Assembly: GCF_020687545.1 (NCBI RefSeq)
Contig: NZ_JAJEQX010000005.1
Coordinates: forward strand, 1-64,000
Length of the DNA: 64,000 bases
Direction: 5' to 3'
Origin: Ruminococcus turbiniformis
Lineage (GTDB): Bacteria > Bacillota > Clostridia > Lachnospirales > Lachnospiraceae
Part shown: positions 9,423-18,813 of the stretch, in pieces
Position numbering within the stretch: the stretch's first letter is position 1
Layout of the letters: every line of letters begins with the position of its first letter
Program-made: the position numbers and the translations under genes
The notes under the pieces: generated by a model
The model's database searches: none
Told to the model about the DNA's origin: nothing
What the model saw: only the letters and a program-made list of their open reading frames with translations

Positions 9423-9451
9423 TTGACAAATTTTACGGGGAGGGGTATTAT
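9423..9451 (+). promoter_or_regulatory. Sigma-A promoter of the DapA/LarA operon
   Basis: TTGACA (9423-9428), a 17-base spacer and TATTAT (9446-9451). The first gene starts 65 bases downstream after AAGGAGGAG. Confidence 0.85.
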
Positions 9452-9456
9452 GCTAT

Positions 9457-9472
9457 TGAAATAGCTATTTCA
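9457..9472. promoter_or_regulatory. IclR-type operator candidate 3 (on the operon start site)
   Basis: TGAAATAGCTATTTCA is a perfect 16-bp palindrome starting five bases after the -10 box, so it covers the expected transcription start. A bound IclR-family repressor would block the promoter. Confidence 0.7.
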
Positions 9473-9515
9473 GAAATGCGATGAACTGATTGGGTCAAGG
9501 AGGAGAAGACTGAAA

Positions 9516-10433
9516 ATGAAAAAAGAAAAACTGAATGGTATCTATATTCCTATGGTAACTCCGTTCAATGCGGATGAGAGTATTAATTTTAACGGTATCA
9601 AAGAGTGTACGGACTTTCTGGCAGACAACGGCGTTACAGGTGTAATTCCCGCAGGAAGCACAGGTGAAATGATCGCGCTGACTCCGGAAGAGCAGATGGC
9701 TGTAAACGAGGCAACTGTAAAGGCCGCTGACGGACGCATCAAAGTTGTGTGCTCCACAGGCGCATACCGTACAAAGGATGTTGTTGAAATGTCTATTGCA
9801 GCTCAGGCAGCAGGCGCTGACGGCGTAATGGCAGTTACACCGTGGTATATGGCTCCCAATGAGAACGAACTTTTAAAACATTATGAGACAATCCGCAAGG
9901 CAATCGATATTCCGATCATGGTATATCACAATCCGTACTACTCAACCTGCCTTATGACAGACGAGTTTATGGCAAAGCTTTACAATGAAGGATTTATCGA
10001 CGCAGTGAAAGAGCGCCAGGCAGATGTTTACAGACAGCAGGATCTCAGATACTTAACAGACGACGGATTCGCAATCTTCTACGGCTACGATGTATGCCCG
10101 GTTGAGAGCTGCGCATGCTGGGCTGACGGCTGGGTATGCGGAACAGGAAACCTTTTCCCGAAGGAGAATTCAGAAGTGTTCCATCTGGCAAAGGAAAGAA
10201 AGATGGAAGAAGCGATGAAAGCTCACTTTGAAAAGATTCGTCCGTATCTGCCTCTGTTTACAAAACCGACAAAAGACGGACTTCCGACTCCGTGGCTTCA
10301 GATCATTAAAGAAGGACTCAAGCTTCGCGGCGTTGACGCAGGATACTGCCGCAAACCGGTTATCTCTGAGCTTCCGACAGATGTTATGGACAGCCTGAAA
10401 GCAGTTCTCAAAGAGTACGGATATCTGAACTGA
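9516..10433 (+). CDS. DapA-superfamily lyase/aldolase/dehydratase
   Basis: A 305-residue TIM-barrel enzyme of the dihydrodipicolinate synthase / N-acetylneuraminate lyase superfamily. PAGSTGEM (45-52) matches the family substrate loop, Tyr137 sits in MVYHNP, and Lys165 in DAVKERQAD is the expected Schiff-base lysine. It is not the lysine-pathway enzyme: a canonical dapA lies at 31168, and this copy lacks GVKEASG. It opens a sugar-acid-style operon with an ABC importer and dehydrogenases. It is therefore likely to act on a 2-keto sugar acid or related compound, by aldol cleavage or dehydration. The substrate is inference. Confidence 0.88.
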   Translation: MKKEKLNGIYIPMVTPFNADESINFNGIKECTDFLADNGVTGVIPAGSTGEMIALTPEEQMAVNEATVKAADGRIKVVCSTGAYRTKDVVEMSIAAQAAGADGVMAVTPWYMAPNENELLKHYETIRKAIDIPIMVYHNPYYSTCLMTDEFMAKLYNEGFIDAVKERQADVYRQQDLRYLTDDGFAIFYGYDVCPVESCACWADGWVCGTGNLFPKENSEVFHLAKERKMEEAMKAHFEKIRPYLPLFTKPTKDGLPTPWLQIIKEGLKLRGVDAGYCRKPVISELPTDVMDSLKAVLKEYGYLN

Positions 10434-10524
10434 GATTAATTTTTATGCAGTGTGGTGCGATGGATATCTGAGAGGAAATGTTTATTTCCGACAGATAAAT
10501 GACAAGGAGAAAGAGGGTGAAAGG

Positions 10525-11859
10525 ATGAAAAAGAAAAGGATTTTAAGTTTGATTCTGTGTGTGGCTATGGCAGGTACATTAGTGATGGGCTGTTCTTCAT
10601 CATCTGACGGCGGTGAAGGTTCCGGAGAGGAGACGGGTTCTTCCGGCACTTCCAGTGACGGGAAGACGAAAATCACAGTGATCCGCCCCGGTGACCAGGA
10701 AAAGGTGCAGGCGTTTCTTGAGCCTGCGGTAGAGCAGTTCATGGAAGACAATCCGGACATCGAGGTAGAGATCAAGTATGAGTCATGGACCGGATGGATT
10801 CAGACTTATCCTACATACTTTGAGGCTGACACGCAGCCGGATGTAATCTTCTGGTGGGACAACAAGATGTTTGATTCCTCGGCGAGAGAACACTTTGTTG
10901 ATCTTACGGATCTTCTGAGCGAGGAAACGGTTTCCCAGATCCCGGAAAGCGTGTGGAGTCTTGTGGACACCGGTGATGAAGAACTATATTACATCCCCAG
11001 TTCAGTAGATACAATGGTTCTCTATTACAATAAAGATGTATTTGAAGCGGCAGGACTCGATCCTGAATCACCGCCGACAACATGGGATGAGTTCTATGAG
11101 GCAGCAAAGGCGATTACGGAGAATACGGATGCGGCAGGAATTGGAGTTCCGGCAATTACGGGATCGGAAGTGCTGGAAGAGTTTGTGGGCATGTTTATCA
11201 ACCAGGCAACGGATGCGCCGATTCTCGATGAAAACAGCGAGCCGCTCTTTGAGACGGATGAGGGAATGGAAGCGGTTGAGTTTGTGGAATCTCTTGTTCC
11301 GTACATGCAGGCATCTCCGACAGAGTATGGCCGTGGAGAGCTTCGCCCGCTTCTCCGTGACGGACAGATCGGTATGCTGATTGACGCTCCGTGGGCGGTT
11401 CCGACATTTACGGAGGCGTTCGGGGAGAATCTGGATGAGAGCATTATCGGTATTACATCCATACCTCTCGCTCCGAATGGAAAACAGATCACCTGGGCAG
11501 GCACAAACGGCTGGGTAGCGACAAGGGAAGAGACAGCCGAGGCTTCCGCGAAGCTGATTGACTGGCTGATGAGCCCGGAGATTCTGGAATCGCATCACAT
11601 TGCATATGGTTCTGCTCCGCTTCTGGAGTCCGAGTTTGAAAATCCGGCATTCCAGTATGACTATTGGAAAGTATTCTACGATGATACTCAGAACTTTACA
11701 CTCTATGGAATGATCGGAAAGAACAGCCCGACGCCTTCCGCGTACTATACGGCGATGGAGGAAGTGTGGCAGCAGCTGATCCTCGGACAGATTGACGCGC
11801 AGACTGCTCTGGAAGGAGCGGCTGAAGCGGCAAGAGGAGTGACCGCACGAAACAGTTGA
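10525..11859 (+). CDS. Sugar-type extracellular solute-binding lipoprotein (SBP family 1)
   Basis: A 444-residue binding protein of a carbohydrate ABC importer. The signal peptide ends in a V-M-G-C lipobox followed by a Ser/Gly-rich linker. The mature chain has the family-1 pattern VEIKYESWTGW, PDVIFWWDNKMF, TMVLYYNKDVFEAAGLDPE and late ATREETAEASAKLIDWLMSPE. AAAGAGGGTGAAAGG precedes the ATG at 10525; the longer upstream frame is ignored. Two MalF/MalG-type permeases follow after an intercistronic stem-loop. The ligand is probably the sugar-like or sugar-acid substrate of this operon. Confidence 0.92.
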   Translation: MKKKRILSLILCVAMAGTLVMGCSSSSDGGEGSGEETGSSGTSSDGKTKITVIRPGDQEKVQAFLEPAVEQFMEDNPDIEVEIKYESWTGWIQTYPTYFEADTQPDVIFWWDNKMFDSSAREHFVDLTDLLSEETVSQIPESVWSLVDTGDEELYYIPSSVDTMVLYYNKDVFEAAGLDPESPPTTWDEFYEAAKAITENTDAAGIGVPAITGSEVLEEFVGMFINQATDAPILDENSEPLFETDEGMEAVEFVESLVPYMQASPTEYGRGELRPLLRDGQIGMLIDAPWAVPTFTEAFGENLDESIIGITSIPLAPNGKQITWAGTNGWVATREETAEASAKLIDWLMSPEILESHHIAYGSAPLLESEFENPAFQYDYWKVFYDDTQNFTLYGMIGKNSPTPSAYYTAMEEVWQQLILGQIDAQTALEGAAEAARGVTARNS

Positions 11860-11873
11860 TTGCAGATGCTTAA

Positions 11874-11897
11874 GCCTCCGGCGTGACTGCCGGAGGC
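11874..11897 (+). promoter_or_regulatory. Intercistronic stem-loop after the binding-protein gene
   Basis: GCCTCCGGC and GCCGGAGGC form a perfect 9-bp stem with a six-base loop. No T-run follows. Such structures often protect the binding-protein mRNA or damp expression of the permeases. Confidence 0.7.
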
Positions 11898-11934
11898 ATT
11901 CTTAAATAACCGGGGATTAAAGGAGGTGCCGTGT

Positions 11935-12807
11935 TTGACTGCAAGTAAAAGAAAAAGAATCGTTCTGTCTTTGCTTCCTCTTGCCATTATCCTCTGCTTC
12001 GTATACGGATACCCGCTTGCCAGCGTCTGTATCAGCGCGTTCAGAGGGTTTGGAGGCAGTTCTGACGGACAGTTTGTAGGTCTTGAAAATTTTATGACAA
12101 TCAGCGAGGACATACCGCAGACAGTTACAACAACGCTGATCTGGACGTTCGGCTCTGTGCTGCCGGCTATGGTGTTCGGGCTTGTCATTGCCATGATATG
12201 CAACAGAAGCTTTAAAGGAAAGAAAGTGGTTGTGGCGATCAACCTTCTTCCGTACGCGATTCCGCTTATTATCGTGGCGTCCTGCTGGAGGTTTGTCTAT
12301 AATTCCGATTTTGGCCTGATCAATGTCTTTCTGGAGAAAATCGGGCTTATCGACGAGCCGATCAGTTTCTTAAGTTTTGATACTGCGCTGATTGCGGTGA
12401 TTGTCGCCCGTATCTGGAGAGCGATTCCGTTTGCTTTTATGAATTATTATTCCGCGCTGACAACGATTCCCCAGGAACAGTACGAACAGGCAAGCATTGA
12501 CGGCGCGGGACCGTTCCAGAGATTCCGGTATATCACGCTGCCGAACTTAAGGGCCACAACATCCAGTACGATTATTGTACTTACTGTGTGGACATTCCTT
12601 GTATTCGACATTATTTTCGGTATGACCGGAGGCGGTCCAATTGACGCAACGATGACAATCTCCATGAGAATCTACAGAGAAATGTTCAGTATGAAGAATA
12701 CAGGGACGGCTTCCGCATGGTCTCTGATCGCGATCTTCATTCTCACTCTGATTACGATTCTGTACTGGAAACTGATGAACAGTAAGGAGGATGACTATGT
12801 CGAGTAA
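11935..12807 (+). CDS. Sugar ABC importer permease (MalF/UgpA type)
   Basis: A 290-residue membrane subunit with six predicted helices. The EAA loop reads EQYEQASIDGAGPFQRFRYITLPNL. AAAGGAGG at 11919-11926 overlaps a possible GTG at 11926, so the TTG at 11935 (eight bases after the site) is preferred as the start. The partner permease overlaps its 3' end. No ATPase gene is present in the operon, so a shared MsmK-like ATPase encoded elsewhere is expected. Confidence 0.9.
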   Translation: MTASKRKRIVLSLLPLAIILCFVYGYPLASVCISAFRGFGGSSDGQFVGLENFMTISEDIPQTVTTTLIWTFGSVLPAMVFGLVIAMICNRSFKGKKVVVAINLLPYAIPLIIVASCWRFVYNSDFGLINVFLEKIGLIDEPISFLSFDTALIAVIVARIWRAIPFAFMNYYSALTTIPQEQYEQASIDGAGPFQRFRYITLPNLRATTSSTIIVLTVWTFLVFDIIFGMTGGGPIDATMTISMRIYREMFSMKNTGTASAWSLIAIFILTLITILYWKLMNSKEDDYVE

Positions 12808-13621
12808 AGGAACACTGCCGGGCAGGATTGTAAGGACTGTTTTAAGTGTGATCTTCTGCCTGTTTGCGATTATACCGATTTACATGGCGGTTATTATAGC
12901 TCTGACTCCGTATGCAAACATGCTGGAGGCTCAGCTCTGGCCGCATTACCATGAGTTTTCGAACTTTTTGGATGCGTTCGGCCTGATTGCCCACAATATT
13001 TTCAACAGTTTTCTGTATGCCGCAGCAGCGACGGTTCTTACCACTTTGATCTCTGTGCCGGCAGCTTATGCACTTGCCAGATATCCGTTCAGGGGACGCA
13101 CGGCGGTATCGTTCGTTCTTCTCCTTTCACAGATGATCGCGGGAATCGTTATCCTGCCTACACTGTATCAGATGTTCAATGAGCTCGGGCTTCTGGATTC
13201 TTCTCTGACAGTGGTGATTGTATATACGGGTGTCAACCTGGCGCTTGTTGTTACGATCCATCAGGGGTATTTCTCCACTCTGCCGCAGTCCCTGGAAGAA
13301 GCTGCCGCACTGGACGGCTGCAATTATGCTCAGCTTCTCACCCGGATTATCCTTCCGATCAGCGGGCCGGGAATCGCGGTAGGGGCGATCTTCGTATTCG
13401 TAAACTCATACAATGAGTTTGTGATTCCGCTGTTCCTGCTCTCGGACTCGGACAAATATCCGCTGACACTGACGGTGTACAGTCTGTTAAGTGATACGAC
13501 GATCCGGTGGCACATCGTCGGCGCGGCTTCCCTGATCGGCATTATTCCGCCGGTTGTGATCTTTACATTCTTCCAGAAATATATCATACAGGGAGTGACA
13601 GCCGGGGCTGTGAAGGGATAG
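12797..13621 (+). CDS. Sugar ABC importer permease (MalG/UgpE type)
   Basis: A 274-residue second permease. The EAA loop reads SLEEAAALDGCNYAQLLTRIILP, and a GxxQG-like FFQKYIIQGVTAGAVKG ends the protein as in MalG relatives. Of two nearby ATGs, 12797 is six bases after TAAGGAGG and is chosen. The gene overlaps the end of the MalF-type gene, so they are translationally coupled. Confidence 0.9.
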   Translation: MSSKGTLPGRIVRTVLSVIFCLFAIIPIYMAVIIALTPYANMLEAQLWPHYHEFSNFLDAFGLIAHNIFNSFLYAAAATVLTTLISVPAAYALARYPFRGRTAVSFVLLLSQMIAGIVILPTLYQMFNELGLLDSSLTVVIVYTGVNLALVVTIHQGYFSTLPQSLEEAAALDGCNYAQLLTRIILPISGPGIAVGAIFVFVNSYNEFVIPLFLLSDSDKYPLTLTVYSLLSDTTIRWHIVGAASLIGIIPPVVIFTFFQKYIIQGVTAGAVKG

Positions 13622-13644
13622 TAAACAGAAAGGGATAAAAAGAG

Positions 13645-14751
13645 ATGGACAAAAATTCCGTGATGAACGCGGCGTTTATCGGCTGCGGGGCGATCGCGCA
13701 GAAAAAGCATCTTCCTCTCTGCGCGCAGGATCCGCGCCTGCGCATACGTCTTCTGTACGATACGGCCCGGCAGACAGCGGAAAAGTGCCGGGAAACCTAT
13801 GGGGATGCGGATACAGAGACAGCTGAGGATATAACGGAAATATACGAAAGAAAAGATGTTGACGTCGTTTTTGTATCAACGCCCAACTGTTTCCACGCCG
13901 AACAGAGCATACGGGCGCTTAAGAGCGGAAAGCATGTGATCTGTGAGAAGCCGATGGCGCTGGATTCAGAGGGAGCCCGGAAGATGCTCAAAGCAGCGTC
14001 AGATTCCGGAAAGCTTCTCCATATTTCGTATCAGAACCGTTTTACAAATCAGGCACTGTATACAAAACGTCTGGCAGAAGAGGGCTTTTTCGGCGATATC
14101 TATTACGCGAAAGCATACGCGGTGCGCAGAAGGGCGGTGCCGACCTGGGGTGTGACAACAAACAGAAAATACCAGGGCGGAGGACCGCTGATTGATATCG
14201 GTTCCCATGCAATTGACCTTGCTCTCTGGCTTGCAGACAATTTTGAACCGTCCTATGTATCGGGAATGACATATGACAAGATTGCGGAAAAGGGCAGCAT
14301 GGCGAATTACTGGGGGCCGTGGGATCCGAATAAGATGGAAGTGGAAGACTGCGCGCTTGGTTTTATCGTCATGAAAAACGGAATGACTCTTACCGTGGAT
14401 GCGAGTTACGCGCTGAATACGGTGAAAGAGCAGGAGGCGAGCGTGGATCTGTTCGGGGCAGACGCGGGAGCGCAGCTAAGAGAAGAAGAATCTGTCACGC
14501 TGGTTCATGAGATGGGCGGGCGGATGTGCATTACCGGGAATGATCTGCAGAAAACAAAGCGGTCTCTTACTCCGGAGGAAGAGGGGATTAGTCCGTCTCA
14601 GAGAGAACACAGGTATTATATGAATCTGCTGTTTGACGGGAAAACGGAAGATCCATATGCGCCGCAGGCGCTTGTCACTGCAGAGATTATAGAAGCAATT
14701 TACCGGTCGGCAAGAGAGAAAAGACCGGTTTATCTGGAAAGGGGAAAATAA
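13645..14751 (+). CDS. Gfo/Idh/MocA-family NAD(P)-dependent oxidoreductase
   Basis: A 368-residue dehydrogenase of the glucose-fructose oxidoreductase / inositol dehydrogenase family. The N-terminal Rossmann motif is AAFIGCGAIAQKKH, followed by VFVSTPNCFHAEQSIRALKSGKHVICEKPMA, which contains the conserved EKP lysine. The later GGGPLIDIGSHAIDLALWL holds the usual DxxxH catalytic pair. These enzymes oxidise sugar or polyol hydroxyls. In this operon it would probably act on the imported compound or an intermediate upstream of the DapA-like enzyme. Confidence 0.9.
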   Translation: MDKNSVMNAAFIGCGAIAQKKHLPLCAQDPRLRIRLLYDTARQTAEKCRETYGDADTETAEDITEIYERKDVDVVFVSTPNCFHAEQSIRALKSGKHVICEKPMALDSEGARKMLKAASDSGKLLHISYQNRFTNQALYTKRLAEEGFFGDIYYAKAYAVRRRAVPTWGVTTNRKYQGGGPLIDIGSHAIDLALWLADNFEPSYVSGMTYDKIAEKGSMANYWGPWDPNKMEVEDCALGFIVMKNGMTLTVDASYALNTVKEQEASVDLFGADAGAQLREEESVTLVHEMGGRMCITGNDLQKTKRSLTPEEEGISPSQREHRYYMNLLFDGKTEDPYAPQALVTAEIIEAIYRSAREKRPVYLERGK

Positions 14752-14752
14752 A

Positions 14753-16009
14753 ATGCAGGAATTTAAAGTGCCCTGGGGGCAGTGGTACGAACAGTCTTAC
14801 CGGACTCTTACGTTTCCCGACGAGTGGGAGGTTCACTTCTGCGAGCCGGAATATTGTGAAGAAATCTCCGATGAGGGGATTATAAAAGCGATTGACAGTC
14901 CGATCGGGACAGAGAAACTTGAAAAGCTTGCGGAGGGGAAGAAAAGCGCTTGCATTATCATTGACGACATCTCCAGGCCCACGCCGGGGGACAGGCTCCT
15001 CCCCATTGTGATCAGGAAGCTTGTGTCGGCAGGACTCGCCTATGAGAATATCAAAGTGCTTGTGGCTCTCGGCGGACACCGGCCGATGACGCGTCAGGAG
15101 ATGAAGATTAAAGTCGGGGCCTGGGTGCTTGACCATGTACAGGTGATCAATCATTTTGCGTTTTCTCCGGATCTTGTGACGATCCCGGATAAAGACCAGG
15201 TGATCCGGATCAACCGCAACTATGTAGAGGCTGACCTGAAAATAGCGGTGGGCTGTATCGTCCCCCATACTCTCGCGGGATTTTCCGGCGGGGCGAAGGC
15301 CGTCATCCCCGGAATCGGCGGGATAGAGACGCTTCGCAGCAACCACACGCTTGTGTTCGCGGACAAGAGCAAGAGTATGTCGTTTAAGACAAGCACATGT
15401 GATCCCGACAATGCGATGAGGAAAAACATGGAAGAGATCGTCGGAAAAGTCGGGCTGGATTTTATTGTAAATGTAGTCCTGAATTCCAGGATGAAGGTGG
15501 CTGAAGTGTTCACGGGACATTTTGTGAAAGCGCACAGGGCAGCGTGCGTCCGGGCGATGGACCGTCTCGGGACAAAGCTGGTGAAAAACGCGGATATTAC
15601 GGTTACATCCGCATATCCGAAAGATACGGAATATTCCCAGATAGCGACATGCTTCGCTGTACTGGGGCATTATAAAGAGCAGTGCGTGGCGAAAGACGGG
15701 ACGCTTGTGGCCATGACAGCGGCCAGTGAGGGGGCGGGGTTCCACGCCCTGTTCGGGCCCGGGATGAGTCTTTTCTCACCCCATGACGACAACATGCCGC
15801 CGCTGGAGCTGAAAGACAAGGAACTTTATATTCTCTCCGACGGAGTAAAGCAGACGGACATCCGTCAGTTTTACACGGGAGAAACGCCGCCGGTGTACCC
15901 TTCCTGGGAAGAAGTGCTTGAAAAGCTTGAGAAAAAGTATGAGGGAAGAAAGCCCGTTGTGGCCATCTATCCGATGGGAGCGGTATCAATCGGAAGGCTT
16001 GACCAATAA
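14753..16009 (+). CDS. LarA-like nickel-pincer racemase/epimerase (DUF2088 family)
   Basis: A 418-residue protein of the lactate racemase superfamily. The Lactobacillus LarA landmarks are present at nearly the same positions: DDISRPTP (71-78), His109 in GGHRP, His172 in VPHTLAGFSGGAKAV, Lys182 in the same motif (the lysine that covalently binds the nickel-pincer nucleotide) and His198. It should therefore epimerise or racemise a 2-hydroxy acid or sugar acid, provided the cell makes the cofactor; larB, larC and larE are not in this window. It lies two bases after the Gfo/Idh gene. The substrate is probably a sugar acid rather than lactate, judging by its neighbours. Confidence 0.88.
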   Translation: MQEFKVPWGQWYEQSYRTLTFPDEWEVHFCEPEYCEEISDEGIIKAIDSPIGTEKLEKLAEGKKSACIIIDDISRPTPGDRLLPIVIRKLVSAGLAYENIKVLVALGGHRPMTRQEMKIKVGAWVLDHVQVINHFAFSPDLVTIPDKDQVIRINRNYVEADLKIAVGCIVPHTLAGFSGGAKAVIPGIGGIETLRSNHTLVFADKSKSMSFKTSTCDPDNAMRKNMEEIVGKVGLDFIVNVVLNSRMKVAEVFTGHFVKAHRAACVRAMDRLGTKLVKNADITVTSAYPKDTEYSQIATCFAVLGHYKEQCVAKDGTLVAMTAASEGAGFHALFGPGMSLFSPHDDNMPPLELKDKELYILSDGVKQTDIRQFYTGETPPVYPSWEEVLEKLEKKYEGRKPVVAIYPMGAVSIGRLDQ

Positions 16010-16036
16010 CGCAGCAGAAGGCAAAGGAGAGAAGCT

Positions 16037-17572
16037 ATGAGTGTAAAGACAGTAAATGGTGCCGGGCAGGACTTCGGTACGGAACATGAAGACAGAAATA
16101 ATTCTGCGTCGCTGTATGATGTGGCCGTGATCGGTGGAGGTGTCATCGGCAGCGCGACAGCCCGGGAATTGTCCCGGTATCAGCTGAAAATATGTGTTCT
16201 GGAGAAAGAACTCGACGTGTGCAACGGAGTGAGCGGAAGAAATACCGGACTTCTCCATTCGGGAATTCTGTATGAGAAAAATATGCTCAGGACCGAGTGC
16301 AGCATGGAGGGAAACGCTGAGTTTGAGCAGGTGGCAGAAGAGCTTGACGTACCTTTTAAACGCTGCGGAAAACTGATTGTGGGCTTCGGAGACGAGGAGA
16401 GAAAAAGACTTGAGAAACTGTATCAGCGGGGACTCGAAAACAATGTGCCGGGTATCCGGATCATTGATCACGATGAAATCAAACGGCTTGAGCCGAATGC
16501 GGACGGGGATTTCGCGATTTACGTTCCGTCTGCCGGCATCTTATGTCCGTTTACATACACGATAGCCCTTGCGGAAAACGCGGTGAAAAACGGAGTGGAA
16601 TATCATTTTGACTCTGAGGTAATCGGGATTACAAGGGAAAAAGGTGAAAAAGAGGAAGAGGGCAGATGGCGGGTTGAGACAAAAAGCGGCACATATTATG
16701 CCAGATGGGTGATAAACTGCGCAGGGCTCTATTCTTATAAAATCGCGGAAATGCTCGGGTTCGGCCCGTATTATCCGAACCGCGTCAAAGGAGAGTATGA
16801 GATTCTGGACAAGAAGGCGGGGGCGTTTCTTTCCCTTCCGATTTATCCTACGCCGAATGAATACGGCGCGTTCGATATCCATGTGACGCCGACGGTGGAC
16901 GGCAATGTGCTTGTAGGGCCGTCCATTGAAAAGATCGGAAACAACGTGGATTATTCGGTGACGCAGAAGATGATCGATCACCTGACAGAGAACGGCTCTA
17001 AGGTATTCGGTTATGTGAAGAGGGAATTTTTTATCCGCAACTATGTGGGCGTATTCCCGACGATCGAGGATCCAGAGACAGGCGAAGAGATCGACTTCCA
17101 GATCGACGCGGACGATCAGGTCCCGAACGCGGTGAGCTTAACCTGTATTACATCCCCGGGTCTTACAAGCGCCCTGCCGCTTGCGAGAAGAGTGGTCCGG
17201 AAGATACGGCAGAAGGAAGAACTGGCTGAAAATGGTTCGTTTGATCCGACAAGAAAGGGCATTGTCCGTTTCGCGGAGCAGGATATCGAGACGCAGAGGC
17301 AGCTCATTAAGGAAGATCCTGATTACGGGGAAATCTACTGCAGATGCGAGTGCGTCACAAAGGCGGAGATAAAACAGGCGATCCATAATCCGCTCGGCGT
17401 CTCTACAGTGAGTGGAATCAAGTACCGGACAAGAGCGACGATGGGGCGCTGCCAGGGCGGATACTGTGAGACACGTCTTACGGCGTCCATTCAGGAGGAA
17501 CTTGGAAAGAAAAGAGAAGAGGTGCTTCTGAACAAGAACGGCGCCTGGATGTTTACGGGGGAGGTGAAGTAA
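16037..17572 (+). CDS. GlpA-like FAD-dependent dehydrogenase with BFD [2Fe-2S] domain
   Basis: A 511-residue flavoprotein. The dinucleotide motif is VAVIGGGVIGSATAREL (about 30-46), and the DAO/GlpA-type body contains NTGLLHSGI. The C-terminal part has a BFD-like cluster site: YCRCEC, then about 30 residues on, MGRCQGGYC. Family members oxidise glycerol-3-phosphate or other 2-hydroxy acids and pass electrons to partner subunits. With the next two genes it forms the known GlpA-like / oxidoreductase / DUF1667 trio. No glycerol kinase is nearby, so the true substrate here may be a hydroxy acid made by the LarA-like enzyme. Confidence 0.85.
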   Translation: MSVKTVNGAGQDFGTEHEDRNNSASLYDVAVIGGGVIGSATARELSRYQLKICVLEKELDVCNGVSGRNTGLLHSGILYEKNMLRTECSMEGNAEFEQVAEELDVPFKRCGKLIVGFGDEERKRLEKLYQRGLENNVPGIRIIDHDEIKRLEPNADGDFAIYVPSAGILCPFTYTIALAENAVKNGVEYHFDSEVIGITREKGEKEEEGRWRVETKSGTYYARWVINCAGLYSYKIAEMLGFGPYYPNRVKGEYEILDKKAGAFLSLPIYPTPNEYGAFDIHVTPTVDGNVLVGPSIEKIGNNVDYSVTQKMIDHLTENGSKVFGYVKREFFIRNYVGVFPTIEDPETGEEIDFQIDADDQVPNAVSLTCITSPGLTSALPLARRVVRKIRQKEELAENGSFDPTRKGIVRFAEQDIETQRQLIKEDPDYGEIYCRCECVTKAEIKQAIHNPLGVSTVSGIKYRTRATMGRCQGGYCETRLTASIQEELGKKREEVLLNKNGAWMFTGEVK

Positions 17573-17574
17573 AG

Positions 17575-18813
17575 TTGGAAAAGAGGGACGTAGTAATTAT
17601 CGGAGGAGGCCCGGCAGGACTTGCCGCGGCTGTGGAGCTTAAGAAAAAGGGGATAGAGGATATCCTGATTATCGAGAGGGAGAAGCAGCCGGGCGGGATT
17701 TTAAGGCAGTGCATCCATGACGGGTTCGGGCTGACACGGTTCGGAGAGACCTTAAGCGGCCCGGAGTATGCCCAGCGGTTTATCGACCAGGCCGCGCAGT
17801 ATCATGTGGAAATGATCTGCAACGCTACGGTGATCGACTTAAGCAGCGACCGAGTTGTGACTTATGACTCAAGAGAAGGACTTGTACAGATTCAGGCAAA
17901 AGCGGTGATCCTTACGATGGGATGCCGGGAGAGAACACGGGGAGCACTTGCCATACCGGGAACACGCCCGTCGGGAATTTATAATGCCGGGGTGGCACAG
18001 AGCTATATGAATCTGTTCAATACAATGGTAGGGCGTGAGATCCTTATTATGGGGTCCGGAGACATCGGGCTTATCATGGCGCGAAGGTTCACGCTTGAGG
18101 GCGCCCACGTGAAAGGCGTTTTTGAGGTGCTTCCCTATCCGAGCGGGCTTCCGAGAAATATCGAACAGTGCTTAAATGACTACAATATCCCGCTCTATTT
18201 GAGCCACTCTGTAGTCGATATCAAAGGCGAGGAGCGCATAGAGGGCGTTACAGTAGTACAGGTAGATGAGAATATGAAGCCTGTACCCGGGACAGAAAAA
18301 GAATTTTCGTGTGATACGCTTGTGCTCTCTGTCGGGCTTATACCGGAAAACGAGCTATCCATTGCCGCAGGTGTGGAATTGGATGGAAGAACAAAGGGCG
18401 CGTTTGTGGATGAAAATTATCAGACGAGCACGGAAGGAATTTTTGCCGCGGGGAATGTGCTCCATGTTCATGACCTTGTCGACTTTGTATCTCTGGAGGC
18501 GGAGGCCCTGGCTGACGGAGTCGTGAGATACTTAAACGGAGAGGCTCAGAAAGACTGTGAGATTGAGGTTGTCCCGGACAGAAATATCGGCCATGTCATC
18601 CCCCAGAGAGTCAGCGGAAAACGCGATTTCCAGGTGTCCATGCGCGTGAGAAGACCTATGGGAAGATGCAGGATTACGCTCAGGCAGGGAGAGAATACTG
18701 TTGTGTCAAAGGTCGTCCCCAAAGCGATTCCGGCAGAAATGATCCAGTTTAAGGTTCCGTCAGACAAGATAAATTCCGGAGAGAAAATCGAGGTGTTGGT
18801 AAATGAACAGTAG
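17575..18813 (+). CDS. NAD(P)/FAD-dependent oxidoreductase of the GlpA/DUF1667 trio
   Basis: A 412-residue protein with two dinucleotide folds: VVIIGGGPAGLAAAVELKKK at the N-terminus and ILIMGSGDIGLIMARRF mid-chain, plus GIFAAGNVLHVHD near the flavin end. It resembles the FAD/NAD subunit next to GlpA-like proteins in anaerobic Firmicutes and Thermotoga. The TTG at 17575 starts two bases after the previous stop and is served by GGGAGGTGA. The end overlaps the DUF1667 gene, as expected for one complex. Confidence 0.88.
   Translation: MEKRDVVIIGGGPAGLAAAVELKKKGIEDILIIEREKQPGGILRQCIHDGFGLTRFGETLSGPEYAQRFIDQAAQYHVEMICNATVIDLSSDRVVTYDSREGLVQIQAKAVILTMGCRERTRGALAIPGTRPSGIYNAGVAQSYMNLFNTMVGREILIMGSGDIGLIMARRFTLEGAHVKGVFEVLPYPSGLPRNIEQCLNDYNIPLYLSHSVVDIKGEERIEGVTVVQVDENMKPVPGTEKEFSCDTLVLSVGLIPENELSIAAGVELDGRTKGAFVDENYQTSTEGIFAAGNVLHVHDLVDFVSLEAEALADGVVRYLNGEAQKDCEIEVVPDRNIGHVIPQRVSGKRDFQVSMRVRRPMGRCRITLRQGENTVVSKVVPKAIPAEMIQFKVPSDKINSGEKIEVLVNEQ

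Larger units (their letters stand above)
9097..9515. other. AT-rich divergent control region between iclR and the catabolic operon
   Basis: No gene is supported in these 419 bases. They are AT-rich with low-complexity A/T runs on the iclR side. They hold one excellent promoter towards the operon and three related palindromes (listed separately). Confidence 0.8.

Noticed and set aside
9196-9429. 77-codon minus frame in the AT-rich divergent gap
   Set aside because: Phe/Leu/Ile low-complexity translation of A/T runs that overlaps the promoter region.
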